Below, piece after piece: positions 11,064 through 18,654 of a stretch of DNA of 64,000 nt (position 1 is its first letter; every line of letters begins with the position of its first letter). Source of the DNA: Microbacterium flavescens (lineage in GTDB: Bacteria > Actinomycetota > Actinomycetes > Actinomycetales > Microbacteriaceae); assembly GCF_018588945.1 (NCBI RefSeq), contig NZ_JAFIWA010000006.1, positions 186,001 to 250,000 on the forward strand, read 5' to 3'. Made by a program: the position numbers and the translations under genes. Below the pieces are notes generated by a model. The model saw only the letters and a program-made list of their open reading frames with translations. It searched no databases and was not told the DNA's origin.

Positions 11064-11234
11064 ATACGTCACCTCTCGGTGTCGGGGACGGAAAGTCAGT
11101 ACCGACGGTAGAACTTCCACAACATGGGGCCAAACGGATTGGATGAGTTCGACAACGCTGTGGCGCGACGCCTCGCGGTCGGATTGTGCGCAGCCCACAG
11201 GGCGGCAGGATGGGCGCGAACGGAAGGATGCCGC

Positions 11235-11729
11235 ATGCAGGTCACGCTCGTACCCTGGGGCGCCGACGACATCGAGGTGCTGCGCAGGACGAACACGGCC
11301 GAGCTCACGCGCTTCCTCGGCGGCCCGGAGCCGGACGCCGAGCTCGCGCAGCGGCACACGGAATACCTCGCCGAGGAAGGCGCGGCGTGGATGTTCCGGG
11401 TCATGGCCGACGGCGTCACCGTCGGGTACGCCGGATGGTGGGAGCAGGACCACGACGGCGAGCCGGCCTTCGAGGTGGGGTGCGTGATCGAGTCCGCATG
11501 GCAGGGACGCGGCCTGGCGTCGGCCGCACTCGCCGACGTCGTGCGCCGGGCCGTGGCTTCGGGCGGAGGACGGCCGATCGTCGGATACGCGAACGTCGGG
11601 AACGAGGCATCCCACGCCCTCTGCCGCCGAGTCGGCTTCGAGTTCGAAGGGACTGCGGCCTTTCCCGCGACGGACGGCGGCGACCCGGTGGAGGTCGCGG
11701 TGTGGGTGATCCGGCCGGAGACGGGCTAG
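11235..11729 (+). CDS. GNAT-family N-acetyltransferase
   Basis: 164 residues with a GNAT fold: strand LVPWGADDIEVLRRTN, then EVGCVIESAWQGRGLASAAL, where QGRGLA is the acetyl-CoA pyrophosphate loop, and ending near ALCRRVGFEFEG. The start ATG 11235 has GGAAGGA seven bases upstream; an earlier in-frame ATG gives a tail that does not match. It is a close paralog of the N-terminal domain of the next gene, aligning over its whole length (TRFLGGPE versus TAHLGGPE), so the two arose by tandem duplication. Substrate unknown. Confidence 0.85.
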   Translation: MQVTLVPWGADDIEVLRRTNTAELTRFLGGPEPDAELAQRHTEYLAEEGAAWMFRVMADGVTVGYAGWWEQDHDGEPAFEVGCVIESAWQGRGLASAALADVVRRAVASGGGRPIVGYANVGNEASHALCRRVGFEFEGTAAFPATDGGDPVEVAVWVIRPETG

Positions 11730-11740
11730 CGCTGCGCTCA

Positions 11741-11791
11741 GTTGCCAGTTCGGGCGGGTCGGCGTGGCGGCAGGTCGCCCGAATCGGCAAC
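11741..11791. repeat. imperfect hairpin, arms GTTGCCAGTTCGGGCG / CGCCCGAATCGGCAAC
   Basis: Sixteen-base arms with two mismatches flank a 19-base loop, immediately after the first GNAT gene. It could terminate that transcript. It does not match repeat families A or B seen elsewhere in the window. Confidence 0.55.
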
Positions 11792-11835
11792 TCGGCGGAC
11801 TGGCCGGCGTGCAGGGGTCGGAGGGGGCGCCGAGA

Positions 11836-13110
11836 ATGGGCGGGATGACCATCGAGCTGCGGCCGTGGGGCGAGGACGACCTCGCCGTTCTCCAGCGCGC
11901 GAACACACCCGAGATGACGGCGCACCTCGGCGGCCCCGAGACCGACGAGCAGGTGCGCGAGCGGCACGCCCGCTACCTGCGACTCAACGACAGCGGCGAA
12001 GCCTGCATGATGCGGATCGACGTCGACGGGAAACCCGCCGGGAGCATCGGCTACTGGCAGGTCGACCATGAGGGCGAACCCGCGTTCGAGACGGGATGGG
12101 AGGTCGAGCCCGCGTGGCAAGGACGCGGGGTCGCCCGCGAGGCGCTCCGGCAGCTCACGCGCCGGGTCGCCGCCGACGGGCGGCGCGCGCTGCTCGTCGC
12201 CTACCCGGGTGTCGACAACCCCGGCTCGAACGCGCTGTGCCGCGGGGCCGGATTCGAGCACCGCGGATCGGGCACCCTCCCCTGGCGCGGCGGGGAGCTG
12301 ACGTTCAACGCGTGGGCGCTCGACGTGTCTCCGCTCGACCTCGCCGGGCGCGTGGCCGAGGTCGACGAGCGGTTCGACGGTCCATCGCTGGACGAGTCCC
12401 GCTGGTGGCCGTTCTACACACCGCACTGGTCATCGCGGGATGCCGCGGCCGCGCGCTGGTCGATCGGTCCGGGCGGGCTCGAGTTGAGGATCGACGAGGA
12501 CACCGCCCCGTGGGCGCCCGAACTGGACGGCGACCTGCGGGTCTCGCACCTGCAGACCGGCCAGTTCTCCGGACCGCTCGGCAGCGGCGTGGGGCAGCAC
12601 CGGTTCCGGACGGGGCTGATCGTGTCGGAGGAGCAGCCGGAGCACCGGGGGTGGCTCGTGCACCGCGGCGTGATCGAGGTGCGTCTCGCCGCGATCCGCC
12701 ACCCCGACGTGATGGTCGCGTTCTGGCCCATCGGGTTCGAGGACCTGCCCGACGACTGCGGCGAGCTGTGCATCGCTGAGATCTTCGGCGGCGAGCTCGA
12801 CGATCACGGCGGCTGGGTGGGCGTCGGCGTCAAGCCGCAGAACGATCCCCGCCTGCGCGAGGACTTCGAGAAGGTGCGGATCGACGGCGACCTCACAGCG
12901 ATGCACGACTACGCCGTGGAGTGGACGCCGGAGCGCGTGCGGTTCTTCGTCGACGGGATGTGGGTCAAGACGGTCGTGCAGTCGATCGACTATCCGGTGC
13001 AGCTCATGCTCGAGGTCTACGAGTTCCCGCGCGCCGACGGCACACGCGACACCGCTGCGCTGCCGCACGTGCTGCGGGTGGAGCGGGTGCGGTCGTTCTC
13101 TCTCGGCTGA
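11836..13110 (+). CDS. fusion: GNAT acetyltransferase + GH16-like lectin/hydrolase domain
   Basis: 424 residues. Residues 1-165 are a GNAT domain (acetyl-CoA loop QGRGVA at 95-100, ALCRGAGFEHRG near the end). From about 175 the protein turns into a concanavalin-like GH16-type domain: DERFDGPSLDESRWWPFYTPHW, then CGELCIAEIFGG at 308-319 and MHDYAVEWTPERVRFFVDG, which is the standard GH16 strand near the C-terminus. The GH16 catalytic signature is ExDxxE; here it reads E310-L-C-I-A-E315, so both glutamates remain but the central Asp is Cys. No signal peptide, so it would be cytosolic. GGAGGGGG lies eight bases before ATG 11836; a second ATG at 11845 is possible. Function is not clear. Confidence 0.75.
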   Translation: MGGMTIELRPWGEDDLAVLQRANTPEMTAHLGGPETDEQVRERHARYLRLNDSGEACMMRIDVDGKPAGSIGYWQVDHEGEPAFETGWEVEPAWQGRGVAREALRQLTRRVAADGRRALLVAYPGVDNPGSNALCRGAGFEHRGSGTLPWRGGELTFNAWALDVSPLDLAGRVAEVDERFDGPSLDESRWWPFYTPHWSSRDAAAARWSIGPGGLELRIDEDTAPWAPELDGDLRVSHLQTGQFSGPLGSGVGQHRFRTGLIVSEEQPEHRGWLVHRGVIEVRLAAIRHPDVMVAFWPIGFEDLPDDCGELCIAEIFGGELDDHGGWVGVGVKPQNDPRLREDFEKVRIDGDLTAMHDYAVEWTPERVRFFVDGMWVKTVVQSIDYPVQLMLEVYEFPRADGTRDTAALPHVLRVERVRSFSLG

Positions 13111-13154
13111 CGGGCACCGTGGCGGTCGCGGTCCGCCCGTCGTACGGTGGCGGA

Positions 13155-13634
13155 ATGACCGAAGTCCGACTCGCGAGCGTCGCCGACGCCGACGCCGTCG
13201 CCCGGCTGCTGCACGACTTCAACACCGAGTTCGACACCGAGAGTCCCGGGCCGACGGTTCTCGCACGGCGACTCCGCACCCTGCTGGCGGAGACGACGAC
13301 CTTCGCCGTCCTCGGCGGCGACGGTCCGGACGGAATCGCACTGGTCTCGCTCCGCACGAACGTCTGGTTCGGCGGACCGGTCGCGCTCCTCGACGAGCTC
13401 TACGTCGCGGCTGGTCTGCGAGGGCGGGGGATCGGTGGCGAGATGATCCGCCTCGTCGCGGAGGAATGCGCCGGGCGAGGCGTCGAGCTGCTCGAGGTGA
13501 ACGTCGACGAGGGAGACGTCGACGCGCTCCGCTTCTATGGCCGGCACGACTTCGAGCTGATCCAGCCCGAGACCGGCGAACGCGCCTTCTACCTGTCTCG
13601 GATACTGGGTCCCCGGTCGGCCGACGGCCGGTAG
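13155..13634 (+). CDS. GNAT-family N-acetyltransferase
   Basis: 159 residues of classic GNAT form: TEVRLASVADADAVARLL, the LLDELYVAAGLRGRGIGG beta4-loop-helix where RGRGIG binds acetyl-CoA, and ALRFYGRHDFELIQPETGE. It is a different GNAT branch from the two upstream genes (closer to small amine or amino-acid acetyltransferases). The ATG sits six bases after TACGGT, so the gene is probably transcribed leaderless from its own promoter. Confidence 0.85.
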   Translation: MTEVRLASVADADAVARLLHDFNTEFDTESPGPTVLARRLRTLLAETTTFAVLGGDGPDGIALVSLRTNVWFGGPVALLDELYVAAGLRGRGIGGEMIRLVAEECAGRGVELLEVNVDEGDVDALRFYGRHDFELIQPETGERAFYLSRILGPRSADGR

Positions 13635-13653
13635 CGGCGAGGGGACGTCATCC

Positions 13654-15324
13654 TCAGAAGAGGCCGACGATCCTTCCGTCCTCGTCGACGTCGATCGACG
13701 CCGCGGCGGGCACGACCGGAAGGCCGGGCATCGTCATGACCGCGCCGCAGATCATCACGACGAACCCGGCACCCGCGGCGAGCCGCACTTCGCGGATTTC
13801 GACGACGTGTCCGGTGGGGGCGCCGCGCAGCTTGGAGTCGGTCGAGGAGGAGTACTGCGTCTTCGCGACGCAGATCGGATAGGCACCGTACCCCTCGTCC
13901 TGGAGGCGGCGGATCTGAGCGCGGACCGTGGTGCTGGCCGTGATCTCGGATGCTCCGTAGATCCGGGTGGCGATCGTCTGCATCTTCGTCCACAGGGACG
14001 CGTCGTCGGGGTAGACGAAGCGCATGCTGGAGGGCTCCTCGCACAGCCGCACGACCTCGCGCGCGAGCTCCTCGGTGCCGGCGCTGCCCTCGGCGAAGTG
14101 CCGGGCGACGACCGCGCGTGCGCCTTCCCGCTCGACGACCTCGACCAGCGCGGCGACCTCGGCGTCGGTGTCCTCCGCACGGTGGTTGATCGCGACGACG
14201 GCGGGCAGTCCCAGTGTGTCGCGCACGATACCGAGGTGCCGGATCAGGTTGGCCGCGCCCTTCTCGATCGCGGCGACGTTCTCGACGGGGAGATCGGCGA
14301 CCTCCACGCCGCCGTGGTACTTGGCGGCCCGCACGGTGGCGACGATCACCGCCGCGGACGGCCGCAGACCGGAGGAGCGACAGAGGATGTCGACGAACTT
14401 CTCCGCCCCGAGGTCGGAGCCGAAGCCCGCTTCGGTCACGACGTAGTCGGCCAGCTTCAGCGCAGCCCTCGTCGCGACGAGCGAGTTGCAGCCGTGTGCG
14501 ATGTTCGCGAAGGGGCCGCCGTGCACGAACGCGGGGGTGTGCTCGAGGGTCTGGACCAGATTCGGGGCCAGCGCATCGCGCAGGATCGCGGTCATCGCGC
14601 CGTGCGCGTCGAGGTCGCGCGCCCGCACCGGGCGATGGTCGCGCGTGTAGGCGACGACGATCTCGCCCAGTCGCTCCCGCAGATCCGCGAGGTCGTTCGC
14701 GAGGCAGAACACGGCCATGACCTCGCTCGCCACCACGATGTCGAAGCCGGACTCGCGGGGGTACCCGTTGTCGGGACCGAGGCCGACGACGATGTCGCGC
14801 AGGGCGCGATCGTTCACGTCGAGCACCCGGCGCCAGCTGATCCGGCGCACGTCGATGCCGAGCGCATTGCCGCGGTGGACGTGGTTGTCGATGAGGGCGG
14901 CGAGCAGGTTCGTCGCGAAGGCGATCGCGGCGAAGTCGCCGGTGAAGTGGAGGTTGATGTCCTCCATCGGCACGACCTGCGCATAGCCGCCGCCTGCGGC
15001 GCCGCCTTTCATGCCGAAGACCGGCCCGAGCGCAGGCTCGCGCAGGCAGATCATCGAACGCAGGCCGATCCTGCTGAGCGCATCACCGAGCCCGACCGTG
15101 GTCGTGGTCTTGCCCTCGCCCGCCGGAGTGGGCGACATGGCGGTCATCAGGATGAGCTTGCCGTCGGGGCGGTCCGCCAGCCCCGCGAGCCAGCGCAGCG
15201 CGACCTTCGCCTTGTAGCGCCCGTACTGCTCGAGGCTGTCCTCCGGGATGCCGAGACGTTCCGCGACCTGCTGGATCGGCAGCATCCGCGCGGCCTGGGC
15301 GATGTCGATGTTGCTCGGGTTCAT
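13654..15324 (-). CDS. fhs: formate--tetrahydrofolate ligase
   Basis: 556 residues, the normal size. The enzyme makes 10-formyl-THF from formate, THF and ATP and feeds purine and formyl-Met synthesis. Motifs: [18 protein letters not shown] (ATP loop), [54 protein letters not shown] and the ending [20 protein letters not shown]. The start ATG 15324 has GGGGGAGC upstream and a TAGGCT box about 35 nt upstream. The purine genes it would serve lie 40 kb away in the same window. Confidence 0.96.
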   Translation of the reverse strand: MNPSNIDIAQAARMLPIQQVAERLGIPEDSLEQYGRYKAKVALRWLAGLADRPDGKLILMTAMSPTPAGEGKTTTTVGLGDALSRIGLRSMICLREPALGPVFGMKGGAAGGGYAQVVPMEDINLHFTGDFAAIAFATNLLAALIDNHVHRGNALGIDVRRISWRRVLDVNDRALRDIVVGLGPDNGYPRESGFDIVVASEVMAVFCLANDLADLRERLGEIVVAYTRDHRPVRARDLDAHGAMTAILRDALAPNLVQTLEHTPAFVHGGPFANIAHGCNSLVATRAALKLADYVVTEAGFGSDLGAEKFVDILCRSSGLRPSAAVIVATVRAAKYHGGVEVADLPVENVAAIEKGAANLIRHLGIVRDTLGLPAVVAINHRAEDTDAEVAALVEVVEREGARAVVARHFAEGSAGTEELAREVVRLCEEPSSMRFVYPDDASLWTKMQTIATRIYGASEITASTTVRAQIRRLQDEGYGAYPICVAKTQYSSSTDSKLRGAPTGHVVEIREVRLAAGAGFVVMICGAVMTMPGLPVVPAAASIDVDEDGRIVGLF

Positions 15325-15428
15325 GCTCCCCCTCGTCGGACGCCCTCGTCCGCCGAGGTCAGCCTATGCGCGCGGCGGCGCCAAGGTGATGAACGCGAGC
15401 CGTGGGCCGCGAACGGGCCGGACGCGCC

Positions 15429-17432
15429 TCAGGCCGCCGCGATGACCTCGAGCACCGCCTCGCCGTACGCCTCGCGCTTCTTCGCTCCGATGCCGGTGAC
15501 GCCGTCGAGGTCGGCGAGGCTCGCGGGGCGCACCTCGGCGAGCGCGCGCAGGGTCGCGTCGCCGAACACGATGTAGGCGGGCACGCCGAGCTCCTTCGCG
15601 ACGCCGGCGCGCCACTCGCGCAGCACTTCGAACAGAGCGCGATCGCCGTCGGCGAGGGTGTCGGATGCCGCGACCTTGCGCACGCGCGGGGTCGTCGACC
15701 GGCCGAGCACGTCGCGGCGCAGCGGCACCGCGGACTCGCCGCGCAGCACGCCCGCGGCGGGCTCGCCGAGAGCCAGCGTGCCGTACTCGCCGCGGGGGAC
15801 GAGGATGCCTCGGGCCAGCAGCTGCCGGATCACGCTGCGCCAGTCCTGCTCGCTGAGGTCGGCGCCGAGGCCGTAGGTGGAGAGGGCGTCGTGACCCTGC
15901 TGCCGGACCCGCTCGGTCGAGGAGCCGCGCAGGATGTCGATCAGATGCCCCGCGCCGAACGCCTGGCCGCGCTCGCGCTGCAGGCGGACGATCGTCGACA
16001 GCAGCTTCTGCGCGGGCACGAGACCGTCCCATGTCTCGGGCGCCTCGATGCACGTGTCGCAGTTGCCGCACGGCGCGGAGTCCTGGCCGAAGTACGCGAG
16101 GAGGTTCTGGCGGCGGCATCCGATCGTCTCGCACAGCGCCAGCATGGCGTCGAGATGCTGCCCCAGGCGCGTCTTGTACGCGCGGTCGCCGGGGCTCTGG
16201 TCGATCATGCGCCGCTGCTGCACGACGTCTCCGAGCCCGTACGCCATCCACACCACCGAGGGATCGCCGTCACGGCCCGCGCGACCGGTCTCCTGGTAGT
16301 AGCCCTCGACCGACTTCGGAAGGTCGATGTGCGCGACGAAGCGCACGTCGGGCTTGTCGATGCCCATGCCGAACGCGATGGTCGCGACCATCACGACGCC
16401 GTCGTCGCGCAGGAACCGCGACTGATTGGCGGCGCGGACGGATGCCTCGAGCCCGGCGTGGTACGGCAGTGCATCGAACCCCTGCGTGCGCAGGAACTCG
16501 GCCGTCTGCTCGACGGACTTGCGGCTGAGCGCGTAGACGATGCCCGCGGAGCCGTCGGGCTGCGAGCGGATGAACGCCGCCAGCTGCCGGCGCGGGTCGG
16601 TCTTGGCCTCGATGCGGTACTGGATGTTGGGGCGATCGAAGCTCGCGACGAAGTGGCGCGCGTTCGGCAGCCGCAGCCGCTCGGTCAGCTCGCGATGCGT
16701 GGCCGGCGTGGCGGTCGCGGTGAGCGCGAGCCGCGGGACGCCCGGGAACCGCTCGGCCAGGTCGCCCAGCGCGAGGTAGTCGGGCCGGAAGTCGTGACCC
16801 CACTGCGACACGCAGTGCGCCTCATCGATCGCGATGACGCTGAGCCGGCCGCGGGCCAGGAACCGCAGCGTGGCCTCGGTGTTCAACCGCTCGGGGGCGA
16901 CGTACAGCAGGTCGAGGTCGCCGGCGAGGTACGCCTGCTCGACGGCCGCGCGCTCGGGCGGCGACTGCGTCGAGTTGAGGTAGGCGGCCCGCACGCCGTT
17001 GACCACCAGCGCATCGACCTGGTCGTGCATGAGGGCGATGAGCGGGCTGACGACGAGGCCGGTTCCCGGGCGCACGAGGGCGGGCACCTGGTAGCAGACG
17101 CTCTTGCCGGCGCCGGTCGGCATGAGCACGACCGCATCGCCGCCCTCGACGACGTGCTCGACGATCGCGCCCTGCTCGCCGCGGAAGGCGTCGTAGCCGT
17201 AGACCTCGTGCAGCACCGCGCGGGGGTCGGCGCCGACGAAGTCGCGCCGCGGGGCTCCGGCGAACGCCGGCGCGGGCACGGCGCCGGGCGCGGCGGCCGA
17301 CCCGGCTGGAGGCGCCGACGTGAATCCTCGCGACGGCTCGACGTACGGCGGCTCATCGAACTCGGGGGGCGGTGCGAGCTCGTCGGGGTCCCACACGAGG
17401 TCGGCGTACGGGTCGCCCTGCGGAATGCTCAT
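15429..17432 (-). CDS. recQ: RecQ-family ATP-dependent DNA helicase
   Basis: 667 residues. A superfamily 2, 3'-5' helicase used in recombination repair. Walker A MPTGAGKSVCYQVPAL, DEAH-box IDEAHCVSQWGHDFRPDY, LTATATPA motif III and GYYQETGRAGRDGDP motif VI are all present. The RecQ zinc-binding part is seen as CRRQNLLAYFG...CGNCDTC, and the C-terminus LFEVLREWRAGVAKELGVPA starts an HRDC domain. A Pro/Ala-rich N-terminal tail of about 65 residues precedes the core. The start ATG at 17432 lies seven bases after TACCCT, pointing to a leaderless transcript. Confidence 0.92.
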   Translation of the reverse strand: MSIPQGDPYADLVWDPDELAPPPEFDEPPYVEPSRGFTSAPPAGSAAAPGAVPAPAFAGAPRRDFVGADPRAVLHEVYGYDAFRGEQGAIVEHVVEGGDAVVLMPTGAGKSVCYQVPALVRPGTGLVVSPLIALMHDQVDALVVNGVRAAYLNSTQSPPERAAVEQAYLAGDLDLLYVAPERLNTEATLRFLARGRLSVIAIDEAHCVSQWGHDFRPDYLALGDLAERFPGVPRLALTATATPATHRELTERLRLPNARHFVASFDRPNIQYRIEAKTDPRRQLAAFIRSQPDGSAGIVYALSRKSVEQTAEFLRTQGFDALPYHAGLEASVRAANQSRFLRDDGVVMVATIAFGMGIDKPDVRFVAHIDLPKSVEGYYQETGRAGRDGDPSVVWMAYGLGDVVQQRRMIDQSPGDRAYKTRLGQHLDAMLALCETIGCRRQNLLAYFGQDSAPCGNCDTCIEAPETWDGLVPAQKLLSTIVRLQRERGQAFGAGHLIDILRGSSTERVRQQGHDALSTYGLGADLSEQDWRSVIRQLLARGILVPRGEYGTLALGEPAAGVLRGESAVPLRRDVLGRSTTPRVRKVAASDTLADGDRALFEVLREWRAGVAKELGVPAYIVFGDATLRALAEVRPASLADLDGVTGIGAKKREAYGEAVLEVIAAA

Positions 17433-17530
17433 CGGATCCAGGGTAACCGCGGCCGCCGACGCCCCGGTCGACGGCCGGCCCCGGCGGACACATCGCCGTC
17501 GAGGAGTCCTGGGGAGGAGGCGGTGCCCGC

Positions 17531-17558
17531 TATCCTCGGGCGTATGCAATGCCGTTGA
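17531..17558 (+). promoter_or_regulatory. TATCCT -10 box followed by a four-codon leader ORF (MQCR)
   Basis: TATCCT at 17531-17536 is followed after seven bases by ATG CAA TGC CGT TGA (17544-17558), a possible leaderless mini-ORF. About 100 nt of leader separates it from the SDR start at 17657. An in-frame ATG at 17549 could instead give the SDR protein a 36-residue basic extension. Confidence 0.4.
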
Positions 17559-17656
17559 CCCGTCCTTCACCCCGTCAACCCGGCGCTTCTCCCGCGCCGA
17601 CTCGATCCAGCGATGCCGCCGACGGCACGCGGGTCGAGGCATCCGAAAGGCATCGC

Positions 17657-18532
17657 ATGTTCCCTCACGACCACCCTCTCCCGCTTCACGGGAAGACCGC
17701 CCTCGTCACCGGCGTCTCGCGCCGCCGCGGCATCGGCTTCGCCGTCGCATCGCGTTTCGCCCGGCTCGGCGCCAGCGTCTTCATCCACCACTTCCGGCCG
17801 CACGACACCGACCTGCCGTGGGGCGGCGACGACCTCGACGCCCTGCGTGCCGAGCTGCGCGACGCGCTGACCCCCGGAGCGGCGTTCGGCGATGCCGAAG
17901 CCGACCTGCGCGACGCCGCCGCGATCCCCGGGCTCGTCGAGCGCGCGCGCGGGCTCACCGGGTCGCTCGACATCCTGGTGTGCAACCACGCGCAGAGCGG
18001 CGGCGACGGATCCATCCTCGACATGACCGCCGAGCGCCTCGATGCGTTCTGGTCCGCGAACGCGCGCTCGTCGCTCCTGCTGACCCAGGCCTTCGCCGCG
18101 CTGCACCGACTCGAGGCGCCGGCCGCCCGACCCGGTGAGCGCGCGGGACGCGCCGAGCCGTTCGCCGAGCCGGTCGGACGCGTCTTCTGGATGACGTCGG
18201 GACAGATCCACGGCCCCATGCGCGGCGAGGTCGCCTACGCCACCAGCAAGGCGGCACTGGCGGGAGTCACGAAGACGGTCGCCGCCGAGCTGCTCGACCT
18301 CGGGATCATCCTCAACACCATCGATCCCGGCCCGGTGAACACCGGGTATCTCGACCCGGAAACGACCGACCGGCCGCTGGAGGAGATCACCGACTTCGTG
18401 CGGTCGACGCCGTTCGGCCGCTTCGGCGCCCCCGACGACCCTGCCCGCCTCATCGCCTGGCTCTCCAGCCCGGACGGCGCGTGGGTGGTCGGGCAGGTGC
18501 TGAGCTCCGACGGCGGGCTCGGACTCGGCTGA
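17657..18532 (+). CDS. short-chain dehydrogenase/reductase (SDR)
   Basis: 291 residues. NAD(P)-binding ALVTGVSRRRGIGFAVASR (TGxxxGxG variant with two extra arginines), DILVCNHAQ (NNAG position), catalytic-region MTSGQIHGPM and YATSK (Tyr and Lys of the catalytic pair), then IDPGPVNTGYL. C-terminus VVGQVLSSDGGLGLG is typical of FabG-like SDRs. An insert of about 15 residues (APAARPGERAGRAEPFAEP) precedes the catalytic Ser strand. Start ATG 17657 has GAAAGG six bases upstream. Substrate unknown; it is divergent from recQ with no functional link visible. Confidence 0.88.
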   Translation: MFPHDHPLPLHGKTALVTGVSRRRGIGFAVASRFARLGASVFIHHFRPHDTDLPWGGDDLDALRAELRDALTPGAAFGDAEADLRDAAAIPGLVERARGLTGSLDILVCNHAQSGGDGSILDMTAERLDAFWSANARSSLLLTQAFAALHRLEAPAARPGERAGRAEPFAEPVGRVFWMTSGQIHGPMRGEVAYATSKAALAGVTKTVAAELLDLGIILNTIDPGPVNTGYLDPETTDRPLEEITDFVRSTPFGRFGAPDDPARLIAWLSSPDGAWVVGQVLSSDGGLGLG

Positions 18533-18565
18533 GCGGATGCAGCGCCCCGGCGTCGGCGCCGGCGC

Positions 18566-18622
18566 TCAACCGCGCCGAACTGCGCCTCCCCGCACCCGCA
18601 CACCGCAAAACGGCGCGGTTGA
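18566..18622. repeat. family B hairpin repeat
   Basis: Perfect 12-base arms TCAACCGCGCCG and CGGCGCGGTTGA enclose about 33 bases with an inner TGCG/CGCA pair. Two related copies are at 59.07-59.20 kb. It sits between the convergent SDR and Ski2-like helicase genes and may act as a two-way terminator. Confidence 0.65.
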
Positions 18623-18654
18623 ACCCCCGACCCCGCACCCCGGCGCCCGGCCCG

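Noticed and set aside
11064..11906. N-terminal extension of the acyl-CoA oxidase into the GNAT gene
   Set aside because: It is antisense to the GNAT gene, which has clear motifs; family similarity starts after 11063.
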